DNA of 64,000 nt from Berberis thunbergii. Its lineage: Eukaryota > Streptophyta > Magnoliopsida > Ranunculales > Berberidaceae. Positions 9,287 to 21,167 of this stretch are shown here, in pieces (within the stretch, counting starts at the first letter, position 1; every line of letters begins with the position of its first letter). The notes under the pieces are model-generated. The model saw only the letters and a program-made list of their open reading frames with translations, was not told where the DNA came from and ran no database searches. Made by a program: the position numbers and the translations under genes. The stretch is taken from NCBI GenBank assembly GCA_003290165.1, contig QNQO01000804.1, forward strand, positions 124,001 to 188,000. Reading direction: 5' to 3'.

Positions 9287-11082
9287 TGATAGTCACATAA
9301 TTATTACATAATATACCCCTTAATTTATACATGTTAGTGTTTCGATTCTTATATTTTATAATAATTATTTCGTTTTTATCTCTTTTCAGGAATTTGCGCT
9401 TAAACGATGAAATCATATTAAGACGACTGTATAAGGATTTCACGTGGTGGTACAGAGTAGAGAGAGAATCACTTAACCTAAAACCAAAACCTAAACCTAT
9501 AAACTAAATCCATAAACCTAAGCCCAAAGCCTAAGCCTAAGCCCAAAGCCTAAGCCTAAGCCCAATACCAACATCCACCAACATTCTCCCAACAACCCAT
9601 GTTCTCCCATGTTCTAACCCATGTCTCCCAACAACCGTGTTTCTTCCATGTCTATCCCATGGATCTTTCTCTATAAATAGAAGAGAATAGGATGAGAAGT
9701 GGAGGGGAAGAAGAGAAGGGAAAAAGAACATAATGAAAATCAAAACCTCCTCCTCTCAAGGTGATTCTCATCACAAACCACCATTCCCTACTCCTCTCCA
9801 CTGTCCACACTGTCACCTCACCACCATCTCCGACCGAACAGCTCAACAGGTCACGAACCACCACGAACCAGCCGCGACAGACTGCCTACCTCGCCGTGGA
9901 ACAGAGCCGTACCACGACTCTGTTTCATCTTGCAACAGAGCATTTTCTTCCCTTCTTTCGGCCTCAAATCGTCTCGAGTTCCTTCTCTCACAGCAAACTC
10001 GCGACCAGGCCAATCATCACCGCCACCACCTCGCGACAGAGCTCGCATACGAGCAGAAACAGTCGCAAAAACAGGGAGTTTCCTCCCTGTTTCTCTCTGT
10101 TTCAATTGTTGTTTTAGTGGTGTTTCCTCACCTGTGTTTGTCTTTTGCAGGTTCTGGAAGCAATTTGAGGACGAGGGAGGTCGCGAGGAGCGAAAACCAG
10201 GCCGCGAGAGCCACCGTCTCGCTGGAGAAGAAGATCGAATTTCGCTGTTCCCTGTAGCAGTACTGTAGCAGGGCGGGAAATTCAGTTAATTCGTTTTTTC
10301 TGGCTATTTCCACCCCTTGATTTGTTCTTGTACCACCACAGAGCGAATTAAAGGCCATTTCCTCGGGATTCGTGCACACCCAATCGTCGATTTGCTGTTC
10401 GACACCATATCGAGTTTGTGACAAACCAATTGGACTGTAGAAATTATTTTAAAGCTATTTTACTGAATGGTTTGCTTAATTGTCATTACAAGTTATTTCT
10501 GAATTTTGATAATTTGCTTCCACCTTGCATTTTCGAGTAAGTAAACTTGATATGTTCGGTAGTTAGAATTACATTTTATTAATATTCAAAGCATGTGCTA
10601 AAAAATTATTAAGCTTAAACTTTGATTAAGTGTGCCCTAAAAAGACATTTAATACTTAGTAAGAGCATATTTGCTTGAAATAACTTGTGAATGTTTGATA
10701 GAAACATGATATAAGTCTAATTGGATTATAACGATCATATATTCGGTGTAAGCAAGGGATTCTCATCCCTAAGCTTCTCGTATTCAAATTCAGTAATTTA
10801 GATTTCAATAATTTTGCTAACTCATTAGTGAGTCCATGCCCACAAACCCATTTCATCTATCTTTTATTTTATTTTCTTAGTTTTAATTTATTTTTAGTTT
10901 AGCTTTAAAAACACTGTAACCCCATAAATTAGTTTAATTAAATTCTAAATTTCAATTACATCCACCTTCTTCGTGGGATCGACCCGTACTTGCCGTTGTC
11001 TACCAGTTAGGCACCGTGCACTTGCGGTTATTACAAGTGGGTTAAATTAACCTGTTAATTTAGGTTAGTTAAATCTGCATCA
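9287..11082 (+). repeat. A1 LTR 2 (3' LTR)
   Basis: This 1796-bp LTR has TGAT...ATCA ends and pairs with 2857-4652. Comparing by eye I found about a dozen differences, each a one-base insertion or deletion (for example near 9437, 9597, 9625, 9641, 9654, 9725, 9735, 9833, 10328, 10425, 10846, 10873), and no clear substitution. TATAAATAG is at 9672. It stops abruptly at 11082, where the reversed LTR of A2 resumes with TCGCCTTAATATG. Confidence 0.95.
9672..9681 (+). promoter_or_regulatory. TATA box in A1 LTR 2
   Basis: TATAAATAGA stands in the same context as in LTR 1. A promoter here would read outward into A2, against the direction of A2's own genes. Confidence 0.65.
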
Positions 11083-11222
11083 TCGCCTTAATATGATTTT
11101 ATCATTTACGCTCAAATTCCTACAAAGACATGAAAACGAAATAATTACTATAAAATATAATAATCGAAACACTAACATGTATAAATTAAGGGATATATTA
11201 TGTAATAATTATGTGAATATCA
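11083..11222 (-). repeat. A2 3' LTR stub, cut by the A1 array
   Basis: This is the reverse complement of the first 140 bp of the A-family LTR (TGATATTCACATAATTATTA at its start). It matches 24445-24584. The cut at 11082/11083 marks the insertion point of the A1 array within this LTR. Confidence 0.85.
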
Positions 11223-11237
11223 AATAACCCCAAACCT
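11223..11237 (-). other. A2 polypurine tract
   Basis: On the minus strand this reads AGGTTTGGGGTTATT next to the LTR start. It has one G fewer than in A1. Confidence 0.7.
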
Positions 11238-11480
11238 ATATTTTGATAGTCCTTGGGCAAAACAATAAAAGAAAATCCTAACTCACTTTCGCAGGTATCA
11301 TTGGTTGCACTTACCTTAAACGTGCAACAAGACTTTAACCCCTAGTGGACACGTTATAGTTTCGTGAGGGTTTCCAGAAATGTTACCCACAAACATTACT
11401 GACTCAATCAAAACTTGGTCAAACAGTGTTCATTTTAAAACTTCAAGAAATGCAAGAAACCAACAGTGTCATTCTAGTGT

Positions 11481-13630
11481 CATCATCATCATCATCATCA
11501 AAGCCCATTCCCAAGATTTTTGGGGTCGGCTACATGGATTTTGGTCCTCCAAGCAATGCGATCTTCCCCCAGTTCCTCACCTAATCCAAGCTCAATGATA
11601 TCTTCATTCACCGTCTTCATCCAAGTTTTCAACGGTCGTCCCCTCCGTCTACACTCTCCATTAACTTGCCAATCTAAACATTTTCTAATTGGCGCCGTGC
11701 TTGGTCGCCTCCGCACATAACCAAACCAAGTTAAACGTCTTTCTCTAATTTTTTCCTCTATGGGCGCTACACCTAAGTATTTCCTAATTCTTTCATTTCT
11801 AATTTTATCCTTACGAGTTTTACCACACATCCACCTTAACATACGCATTTCTGCTACTGCCATCCTATGCGTATGTTGTCCCGTAGTGGCCCAACATTCT
11901 GAACCTATATAGCATGGCTGGTCGAACAATTGTCTTATAGCATTTCCCTTTTAGCCTTGCAGGCATCCTCCTATCGCATAATACTCCTGACGTCATTCGC
12001 CATTTCAACCAACCAGCTTTAATCCTGTGGTCTACATCTGCTCCAATAGGCCCATTCTTTTGAATTATAGACCCTAATATCGAAAAGCCTCACACTCTGG
12101 GACCTCGACACCTTCGATCTCAATTGCATTATTTCTCCCTCTTGGTTCACACCCAAGTTGCACACTAGATACTCCGTCTTCGGACGACTAATTCTAAAAC
12201 CTTTACTCTCTAAAGCCTCCTGTCACTTAACTAATTCTGACCTAAACCCTGCACTAGTCTCATCCATTAAGACAATATCATCTGCAAATAACATGCACCA
12301 AGGTACATCTTCTTGCAGATGTCTCGTCAACTCATCCATGACCAAAGCAAAGAGATATGGACTTAACGCCGACCCTTGATGTAGTGCCTACTGTCACTGA
12401 AATTCACTAGACATCCCACCTACTGAGCGAACACTTGTTACAACCCCTTCATACATATCCTTAATGATATCGACATAACATTGAGACAATTTCTTCCTTT
12501 CAAGCACCCACCAAATTAACTCCCTGAAGACCCTATCATATGCTTTCTCCAGATCAATAAAAACCATATGCAAACTCTTACGTGCCTCTCGATATTTTTC
12601 TACAGTTTGCTTAAGCAGGAAGATGGCCTCCGTAGTAGACCTACCTGGCATAAATCCAAATTGATTCTCCGAAATCGTGGTTTAAACTCCTAAGTCTTTG
12701 TTCTATAACCCTCTCCCAAAGTTTCATCGTATGACTCATAAGCTTTATCCCTCTATAGTTCGAGCAATTCTGGATATCCCTTTGTTCTTATAAATTGGTA
12801 CCACAATGCTATGCCTCCATGAATCTGGCATTTTTCTAGTTTTCAAAATCCTATTAAAGAGCTTAGTTAGCCATTGAATCCCAACTTCTCCCAGACATTT
12901 TCATGCTTCAATTGGTATATCATCCGGTCCAACGGCTTCCATGTCTTCATTCTTTTTAAAGCTTCTCTCACTTCTGTGGCACTAACTCTGCGATGGAACA
13001 CACGATCTCTCCCTTCCTGTGAAGCATACCCCTCCAAGTTTAACTCCCCTACATGTGTTCCATTGAGTAGGTTACAAAATTAATCTTTCCATCTATCTAA
13101 AATAGTTTTATCATGCATTAAGACTCTTCCATCCTCATGCTTAACACACTTAACATGACTCAAGTCCCTAGTTTTTTGTTCTCGAGCCTCGCTATCTTGA
13201 AAATATCCTTCTCCCCTTCCTTCGTACCTAGCCTATTATAAAGAGCATCATACGCTCTCTTCTTAGCTTCCCCTACTGCTCTATTACTCAACTTCTTAGC
13301 CTGCTTATAAAGCTCATAAGACTCTAGGCACCTATCTTTGCCACGCCCTTAAAACATCTTTTCTTTTCCGCAATGGTTTGTTGCACATTCGCGTTCCACC
13401 ACATGTCTCCTTACTATAAAAACCTCCCTCTTTAGGCCTGTCCTAACTCTTCCTTCGCACATTTCTTATTCGGTTTGCCAAATGTTCAAAAAAGATCTGC
13501 GCTACTAGTCCTATCATTTGGTTCTAGATTCTCCCACCCTCTGAAACTGACTGGCCACCCAATCATCTTTCTAAATCTTTGGCACACATCTCCCTGTAAG
13601 GTCCACCACTTAATTCTCGGTCGAACTTGT
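11481..13630 (-). mobile_element. 5'-truncated RTE-clade LINE
   Basis: This 2.15-kb insertion splits A2 sequence that is continuous in A1 (the A1 phrase AAATGACACTGTTGG is followed directly by GTATCAACAAATC read in reverse). Its 3' end on the minus strand is a TGA/ATG trinucleotide tail (CAT repeats at 11481-11499 on the plus strand) after GGGAATGGGCTT, typical of plant RTE-type LINEs. The 5' end lies near 13630 in the middle of the RT region, so the endonuclease is missing. I see no clear long target duplication, only a possible TGT. Confidence 0.8.
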
Positions 13631-13640
13631 ATCAACAAAT
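11498..13640 (-). pseudogene. LINE reverse transcriptase (RTE clade), broken
   Basis: Minus-strand frames show RTE-type RT signatures in order. Near 12640-12400 are MPGRSTTEAIFLLKQ and MVFIDLEKAYDRV. Near 12290 is the catalytic FADDIVLMDE. At the C-terminus (11929-11498) are RMAVAEMRMLRWMCGKTR, RLTWFGYVRR and GRPLKTW. Several frameshifts and stops separate them. The enzyme would nick the target DNA and copy the element RNA at the site; this copy lacks the endonuclease and cannot act. The intact FADD box suggests a moderate age. Confidence 0.8.
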
Positions 13641-14930
13641 TTTCAAAATAATTTAATATTCTCCACAAGTTAGAGAAAAATTCACAATCATCCTCAACTC
13701 AATGTGTGTGTGTGGATGACACTATCAACATAACTTTTTATTTCAGAGTAAAACAATGACTAAATCTCATGTAGAAAGTTTGTTTTGACTTCAAACCTCT
13801 ATGCCACTCTCAATAAAACAACTCAGAGATTTGGTATTTCACTCAGTTTATATGTGAGGAAAAGAGTAAACTATGGAAAACAATCATCTCACATATAGTA
13901 ATATGAAGAAACGGACTTTTCAAGAATGGAATAAACATGATCTCATGGACAGGAATATCAATTACTTTTGGGAATGTTGAATCAAACACAATAGGTCTTG
14001 GTTATTAAATCTCCACATCTACAGAACCAACCTTTATCTAAGATCAACTAGGACTTTGTTGGGTTGTAATGGGGCTTGGGTAATGGTTAATAAGGAATGT
14101 CAAAAGATTCTAAGAAAAGTTTCTAGGAATGTATACACTCATTCAACGAACAATTAGGGCTATCAAGAATAAACCAATGTTGCGCACCATCAATTTTTTC
14201 TTCGTTCTCACATCTTTATCTTCATTGAAAAATCATTTTTATTTTATTTTTTATTATATTTTTTATAACTATTTTTCTTTTCTTCAACTTTTTTTATTAA
14301 TTTATCAAAAGAGGATTTATGAAATATCTCATATTTTACTTTTTGATGCCCTTTTTACACCAAGTATATCCATCCATACACTTCCCATAAACGTTGGGTA
14401 AAGGTTAATGGGTTAACAAATAAAATTATTCTAAGGCTCGAAAGGCTACAAAAAGGTTAATGTTATAGGTAAGTTAAAATGCTAGTTAATGGTCTAAAGA
14501 AAAAGATGCCGAGATCATTTCCTAACAAGTTCGGGTCAGTATTATGATATCTTAATTGAATAAGCCAAGGTTCTAGTGTAATAATTCAATTTTGATGTCA
14601 TTCCCAAAGCAATTGATCAGAAAAATGAGAATAATGAGATCATCAACAAGATAATACGGACTCAAGAAAAATCAGAGCTTATGTATAACCCTCAGAAAAT
14701 AGAAGGTCAATAACTCTTCAAAGGTTAAGTTTCACAATATATTCTAGTGTCTAAACATAGTGCATATTTCACTTATCAACTTCAAGTGTATGCTAATATG
14801 GCTCTTATGGTGCAAAGATAATCGAGTTGAAAAATCTTATGAACTAGATCTAACTTAAAGGATCTTAATAAACTTTCAGTATTTATCAATTATACCAATA
14901 TGTTCAATTGGTTTGCATTTTCTTGAGCAT
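13631..14930 (-). other. A2 noncoding 3' internal region (middle part)
   Basis: This is the reverse complement of the 3' noncoding region seen at about 1270-2560 in A1, diverged by substitutions and small indels. The purine tract of A1 is here a T-rich stretch at 14215-14320. There is no supported ORF. Confidence 0.65.
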
Positions 14931-15242
14931 CGATCATCATCTCATCAAAGCCCATTCCCGAGATTTTCGGGGTCGGCTACATGGATTTTGGTCCTCCAAG
15001 CAATGCGATCTTCCCACATTTTCTCACCTAATCCAAGCTCAATGATATCTTCATTCACCGTCTTCATCCAAGTTTTCAACGGTCGTCCCCTCCGTCTACA
15101 CCCTCCATTAACTTGCCAATCTAAACATTTTATAATTGGCGCTGTGCTTGGTCTCCTCTGCACATGACCAAATCAAGTTAAACGTCTTTTTCTAATTTTT
15201 CCCTCTATGGGTGCTACACGTAAGTATCTCCTAATTTTTTCA
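14931..15242 (-). mobile_element. Short 3' fragment of an RTE LINE with 12-bp target duplication
   Basis: These 312 bp are nearly identical to the 3' end of the LINE at 11481-13630 (GCTTTGATGAGATGATGAT tail; reads RRPSTAPIIKCLDWQVNG). They are flanked by TTTCTTGAGCAT at 14919-14930 and 15243-15254. The unoccupied site is visible in A1, as the complement of TTTATGCTCAAGAAAATGC near 1277-1295 and 7710-7725. This is a textbook heavily 5'-truncated insertion. Confidence 0.85.
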
Positions 15243-15254
15243 TTTCTTGAGCAT

Positions 15255-15708
15255 AAAACATTTAAAATCCATTTTCACAAAAGACCAAGTTGTCTTGACA
15301 GAAAAGTTTTTTTTTTTTTTAAGAATAAGAAAAGAAAACACTACGAAAAAATGAAAAATTCACCGACTCATGAACCTACCCCCAAACCTAATCCAAACAT
15401 TGTCCTCAATGTTTAACAAAATAATTCTGACAAATGAATGAAGTAAGTACATGAGAGGAGGTTAGAACAGTATTACCGCGGTGAAGATTTTACCAATTTC
15501 CAAGAAGTCGTCCATCAATGAGGCTCACCAACATAAAATCATGGAGTTTTCATTAGAAATCGATAAACTGTAGATTCGACACAAACAAAGAAAACTAAAA
15601 AAAAGAAGTTGTAAGTCAAAACTGTTACGGAGCTAACGAGTATGAGTGAAACACAACTAAATAGGGTACTCGAAAATCAATCCAGACTAACAGCAGAGAC
15701 ACACAACT
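15255..15708 (-). other. A2 noncoding 3' region (proximal part)
   Basis: This is the reverse complement of A1 approximately 790-1275. It includes CCCCCAAACCTAATCC (15370-15390), matching the A1 copy, and a T run at 15307-15320. No ORF is supported. Confidence 0.6.
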
Positions 15709-15758
15709 AAAGCTAGGCTGCCTCCTAGGAGCGCTTGGTTTAACGTCATCAGCCCGAC
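15709..15758 (-). promoter_or_regulatory. Conserved post-pol hairpin in A2
   Basis: On the minus strand this reads GTCGGGCTGATGACG, then AAGCGCTCCTAGGAGGCAG and CCTAGCTTT, as in A1. It lies just after the end of the integrase reading frame (15775). The block thus follows either integrase (A2) or domain X (A1, A3). Confidence 0.55.
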
Positions 15759-15774
15759 AAAACCCAAAAGATCC

Positions 15775-17350
15775 TCACTTCTGATACACAGGGTCCTCTA
15801 ATAGGATCACATCAACTTCGACTTCTAATCGAGGTAACTCTAAGAATGGCTTAAGTCGTTGACCATTTACCTTAAATACATGGCCATCCTTAGGGTTAAC
15901 GATCTCCACAGCTCCATGTGGGAACACTGCTTTCACAATATAAGGTCCAGACCACCGAGATCTCAACTTGCCAGGAAAAAGTCGTAACCGAGAGTCGAAC
16001 AACAAACTTTTTGAGATGGCTCAAAGGACTTACGAAGAATGGATTTATCATGAAATATCTTCGTTCGTTCTTTGTAGATTTTGGCATTGTGGTACGCATC
16101 ATTTCGGATCTCTTCCAACTCATTAAGTTGAAGCTTACGATGTGATCCAGCCTTGACCATATCAAAATTGAATGTCTTGATGGCCCAATATGCACGATGT
16201 TCCAATTCCACAGGCAAATGACATGCTTTTCCAAAAAAGCCTATATGGAGACATTCCAATCGGGGTCTTAAATGCTGTTCTATAAGCCCAGAGAGCATCA
16301 TTCAGTTGAGACCAGTCTTTACGATCTGGTCTGACTGTCTTCTCTAGAATGTTTTTAATCTCCCGATTGGAAATCTCAACTTGCCCACTTGTTTGCGGAT
16401 GATAGGGGGTGCCAACTTTATGAGTGATGGAGTATTTCTTTACTAATAGCTGAACGGTCTATTGCAAAAATGAGAACCACCATCACTTATAATGGCACGC
16501 GGAATACCCAAAACGAGAAAAATATTATCTTTCAAGAATCTTACCACAACCCCTGTGGTCATTCGTTTTACATGGTATCGCTTCTACCCATTTGGACACA
16601 TAACCACAACAACAAGGAGAAAAAGATTGCCAAACGACGGCGGGAATGGTCCCATGAAATCAAATACCCAAACATAAAAATTTCAACCACAAGAATATTA
16701 GTAAGGGGCATCATGTTGCGACGAGAAATGGAACCCATTCATTGACATCGATCACAAGTGGTGCAAAAGGCATGAGTATCTCGAAAAAGGGTAGGCCAAT
16801 AAAACCTACTCTGCAAAACTTTTGCAGCTGTCTTTCTAGAGCTAAAATGACCACCACAAGCTTGCTCATGACAAAATGAGATGATGCTGTGAAATTCACT
16901 CTCAGGAACACATCTCCTGATAACCTGATCAGGACAATACTTGAAAAGTATGGATCATCCCAGAAGAAATGTCTAACCTCAGCAAGAAATTTGGATATAT
17001 CTTGTTTATACCACTTAAAAGGAAGTTGACCTGTAACAAGATAGTTCACGATATCTGCATACCAAGGTAATTGGGAGAGAGCAAATAATTGCTCATCAGG
17101 AAATGACTAATTCAATGGTAAATATTTGCTAGATGACTCTACCAAAAGTCTAGATAAATGGTCAGCTACAACGTTTTTCGAACCTTTCTTGTCCCGAATT
17201 TCAATATCAAATCTTGTAGAATAGGACCCATCGGATTAAGCGAGGTTTTAACATCTTTTTTACAGAAAATACTTTAAGCCGCGTGATCAGTAAAAATAAT
17301 TACTTTGGATCCTAATAAGGTAAGACCGAAATTTATCTAGAGCAAAGACT
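15775..17350 (-). pseudogene. A2 RNase H-integrase remnant
   Basis: The integrase joins cDNA into host DNA. On the minus strand the zinc-binding half of an integrase is recognisable near 16760 (THAFCTTCDRCQ, then a stop). The catalytic core near 16720-16450 reads through several frameshifts. The C-terminal part follows, with [20 protein letters not shown] (16180-16120) and SRWSGPYIVKAVFPHGAVEI with FKVNGQRLKPF (15980-15840), typical of Athila integrase ends. The frame ends with a stop at about 15775. Frame changes and in-frame stops make it non-functional. Confidence 0.8.
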
Positions 17351-18420
17351 ACAACTAATAACTCTTCTCAAGTGGTAGAGTAATTAAGTTGTGCGTCTTG
17401 TAGAGTTCTACTAGTGTAATAAATGACATGTGGCTTTTGTCCAATCGTTGTCCTAGGACAGCTCGAGTGCAAAGTCGGAAGCATCACACATAAGCTCAAA
17501 GGAAGTTCCAATTAGGAGATTTGATGATTGGAGCTGAAGTCAATAATTGTTTGAGCTTCTCAAAAGCTTTTAAACAATCTTCATCAAAACAAAACCGTGT
17601 CTTTAGCAAGTAAATTGCATAAAGGACGAGCGATTTTGCTAAAATCTTTGATGAACCTCCGATAAAATCCAGCATGGCCTAGAAAAGAATCTAATTTCCT
17701 TAACCGTCTTTGGAGGCGGAAGACTCGAAATTAAATCAATTTTGGCTTTGTCGACTTCAATTCCCTTGTGTGAAATTACATGTCCAAGAACAATGCCTTG
17801 TCGTACCCATAAAATGACATTTCTCCCAATTTAAGACAGATTTTTCTCCACACATCTATTTAACACTAAAGTTAAATGATGTAGCATTCATCAAAATGAA
17901 TCACCAAATACTAGAGAAATCATTCCATAAACACTTCGAGGAACCTCTCAACCATATTCGGAAAAAATACTAAGCATGCACCGCTGAAAAGTAGCGCGGT
18001 CGCGTTACACAATCCCAAAGGGCCACTTCTTCGATACTGCGAAAGTCCAAAGGGACAAGTGAATGTAGTCTTCTCGTGATCCTTCGGGTGCAATGGAAAG
18101 TTTTGGTTATAACCGGACTAACTCCACTCAAAAAGGAACAACACCATAGTAAATCATGGTACCGGCATAACCTTTCAAGCATCTGGCTCCATGCAAATGG
18201 AAGAGGAGGTGATCCTTCCTTGTGCACCAAGTTTCAAACTTACGGTAATCAATACATACTCGCCACCCTGTGGTCATGCGGAAGGGCTTGGTACTAATTC
18301 ATCTCTATAGATCATTCTTGATTACCGTTGCCCATGAATTTCTTTTGGGAACAGACTTGAACAGGACCTTACCCACAGGACTATCCGAAATTGGGTAGAT
18401 TATACCCACAATCCAACAAT
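17351..18420 (-). pseudogene. A2 reverse transcriptase remnant
   Basis: Plant gypsy RT sequence is recognisable at 18230-17970 (LPFAWSQMLERL, then frameshifted pieces) and beyond. At about 17930-17920 the catalytic FMDDF motif reads ATG GAA TGA: one extra A splits the two aspartates and creates a stop. The reading frame is lost in many places. The element cannot make this enzyme. Confidence 0.75.
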
Positions 18421-19400
18421 TTGAGCACTTCGCTCGGACAACTTCTTTAGATTAGGATTAAGTCTACGTTGCATTTCACGCGATACTTTGGCATTATCTT
18501 CGATATGAATCGATGCATGCAAACGATTGGACTTATTCCTTTAATATCCGCGATAGTCCACCCAAGTGTTGTTTTATGTTCTTTTTAAACAATCTAAAAT
18601 TTTCCTTCCTGTTCTTCAGTCAATGCAGATGAATAATAAGGTAAGTATTGTCAACACTAAAAATGCATACTTGAGGTTGTCAGTAATACTTTAGGTCGAG
18701 CTTGGGTGGTTGTTCAACGGAAGGGACTTGATTGACTCACTGAGTGGAAGAGTTTCTACCCTAGGCTTCCATGTATAACTGGTTTCCATTATAGGGGGTA
18801 GAATCAAGCAAAGCATTGACTTCCCTGATGGAATCATTAATATCGAAGTCTAAATTAAAATGAGTCAAACAAGCCTCTAAAGGATCATTAAACTGAGGAA
18901 ATGAATGTTCCGCCAATCTTTCATCATGTTAACCTCAATGAGTCCTCAGACTCGGGAGGTTGTTGACTTACATTGAATACATTGAGTTCGACGGTCATGT
19001 TACAAATGATAATTTCATGATTCCATTTCGGCAGTTAATGATAGCATTGGATGTGGCAAAAAATGGACGACCCAAAATAACTGAAATGTGGACTAGAGGG
19101 ATTGTGAACAGGTTGTGTGTCCCAGGACTATGAAGTCCCAGGGAAATAAATTTGTCCACCTTAATGATCACATCCTCTAACATACCCGCGGGGGACTCGG
19201 ACAGATCTGTCTGCCAATTTGCAATGTCAACTTGAGTGATTTCAACTCACCAAGACCCAATTGCTCATATACGAATATGGCATAGATTAAACACTTGCCC
19301 CTAAAGTCTAACAGCTGCCTTCTCAATCATATGATCACCAAATCACACATGAAATAGTCGGGCAACCAGGATCTTGTACTTAGGTGGGGTTTTGTGTTGA
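18421..19400 (-). pseudogene. A2 aspartic protease and linker remnant
   Basis: The C-terminal protease motif ISVILGRPFFATSNAIINC is intact at 19110-19040, followed by NGIMKLSF. The active-site DLGAS region near 19320 is garbled (LLDFRGK). The linker between protease and RT (18900-18750) shows DFDINDSIREVN, the segment kept in A1 and A3. Athila-type protease processes the Gag-Pol polyprotein. This copy is not functional. Confidence 0.75.
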
Positions 19401-19879
19401 AGGATGGAGCTAACTTGCTCAGTTAGGAAGGCTTTTGTGCACATTCAGTTTCGCTTTTGTGTACACAATCCTTCAAAAACTTGGCATAAGAGGGAACTTG
19501 CTTAATGGCCTCAGAGTAATGGAATATTGATTTGAACTTGTTTAAAAATTTCCATTATATCGTATGGCATTTGTTCCTTTCTTTCGCTGGAGCTAACCGC
19601 GATGGAAATGGGCTCTAGGCATATAGGATGCCTTTGGTGGGATTCAGAGTCAAGATGATGATCCTCTTGAGAAGATGAGGCTTTATCAGCCTCCTTCTCA
19701 GATGTGAGGTGTGACTTGCTTTGGCGTGGATTGGGATTCAGATCAAGTCAAATTAGGCATTCTAAGTTGTTGTCAACTTGTTTTCCACTCCTAAGGGTTA
19801 TGATAGATTGACATCTTCAATTGCGTGGCTGAGATGTACTGCCTATTTCGAATTTGCCCTTAGGATTTTGAATGGGGTT

Positions 19880-21167
19880 GACCTAGGGAATCTTCCTGCT
19901 TCTCTTTCAGGAAAGGATTTTGCTATTTGACTCACAGTCATCTCAAGCTTTTGGATGGCTTGAGATTGTTGTTGAGAATTAGCTCTTAGTTCGGTGATAG
20001 CCTGAGAGTTTGTTCGAGTATGGTTCCTGTTCTCTGCATAAATTGGTTCAATGTATCCTGAAAACTCTGAGTGTTAGAGAGAGGAACATCTTGATTGAAT
20101 TGAGGCCTATTAGCAGGAATTGGAGCTCGAGGAGCTTGAGGGATAACAACTGGGCCTCCTTGATGTTGACCATGGGCCCATGAGAGATTAGGGTGTTTAG
20201 CTAAACCTGGATTGTAAAAATTTGAGTGTGGATTATAACCAGATTGCCTAAAGGTATTGAATGCATTGACTTGCTCAGCAAAATAAGCAGGGTACTCATT
20301 TTTCAAGTGACAGTCTGATGTGGAATGACTAGAACTTGAACATGCAGCACAAACCTCGGATGGAACATTGGTTTGGACTGATGGCTGAGACTTTTCCAGA
20401 TATGCATCAATCTTCTGTGTCATTGTCATTACAACCTCTTCCAACCTTGAAGAAGGAGGAAGATGAGGACTAGATGATGTATCCCTCACTTCATACAAAC
20501 CACCCCTTTTGCCTATTCGCGTCTTTCTTGAATAATCCCATTGTTGAGAATTTTCAGAAATAGCTTCAAAGAATTCCCAAATCTCATTAGCACTCATTTT
20601 CATAAGTGACCCACCACTAGTGGCGTCAATCATTCGACGGTTTTGAGGGGTTAACGCGTCTTGAAAGTATTGAACCAAGTGCCACTTTTCAAAGTCATGA
20701 TGGGGACACCTAGCAATGAGTTCATTGAATCTTTCCCACATTCATAAAAATACTCACCCTCTTTCGGTTGAAAATTAGATATATCTCTTCGATGGCATTT
20801 GTTTTATGAATAGGAAAATACTTTTTCAAAAATTTTCCTGATAGGGCATCCCCAAGTGTCGATGGTTCCAGTTTCTAAGGCGTTTAACCATGACTTTGCT
20901 CTATCTTTTAAAGAAAAGGGGGAACAGCCTAAGACGATCTGAATCATCAGAAAAATTGGGATATTTTAGAAGTAAGCACATATATCAAGAAACTCTTTGA
21001 CATGAAGATAGGGATCCTCTCTTTCTAGACCATAAAGGAAGGCAAAAGGTGGATAATTGATGGTTTTTAGCTCAAAGCTATTTGCAGTGGTCTCAGGCAA
21101 GACAATGCAAGATGGGGCGTTATTGGAATGCAGAGAGAATAATCCTTAAATGCTCTCTCCTCAGCCA
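19880..21167 (-). pseudogene. A2 Gag, N-terminal part frameshifted
   Basis: Gag forms the virus-like particle and binds element RNA. A start ATG at 21167-21165 reads MAEERAFKDY, then frames shift through CIVLPETTANSFELK and LYGLEREDPYLHVKEFLDIC. From 20741 to 19986 an open frame of 251 residues covers WERFNELIARCPHHDFEKWH, LTPQNRRMIDATSGG, a zinc knuckle CAACSSSSHSTSDC (CX2CX4HX4C, with S for the usual G) and YNPGLAKHPNLSWAHGQ. Residues near the end look coiled coil. It aligns with A3 Gag over its full length and with A1 only after the knuckle. Confidence 0.8.
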
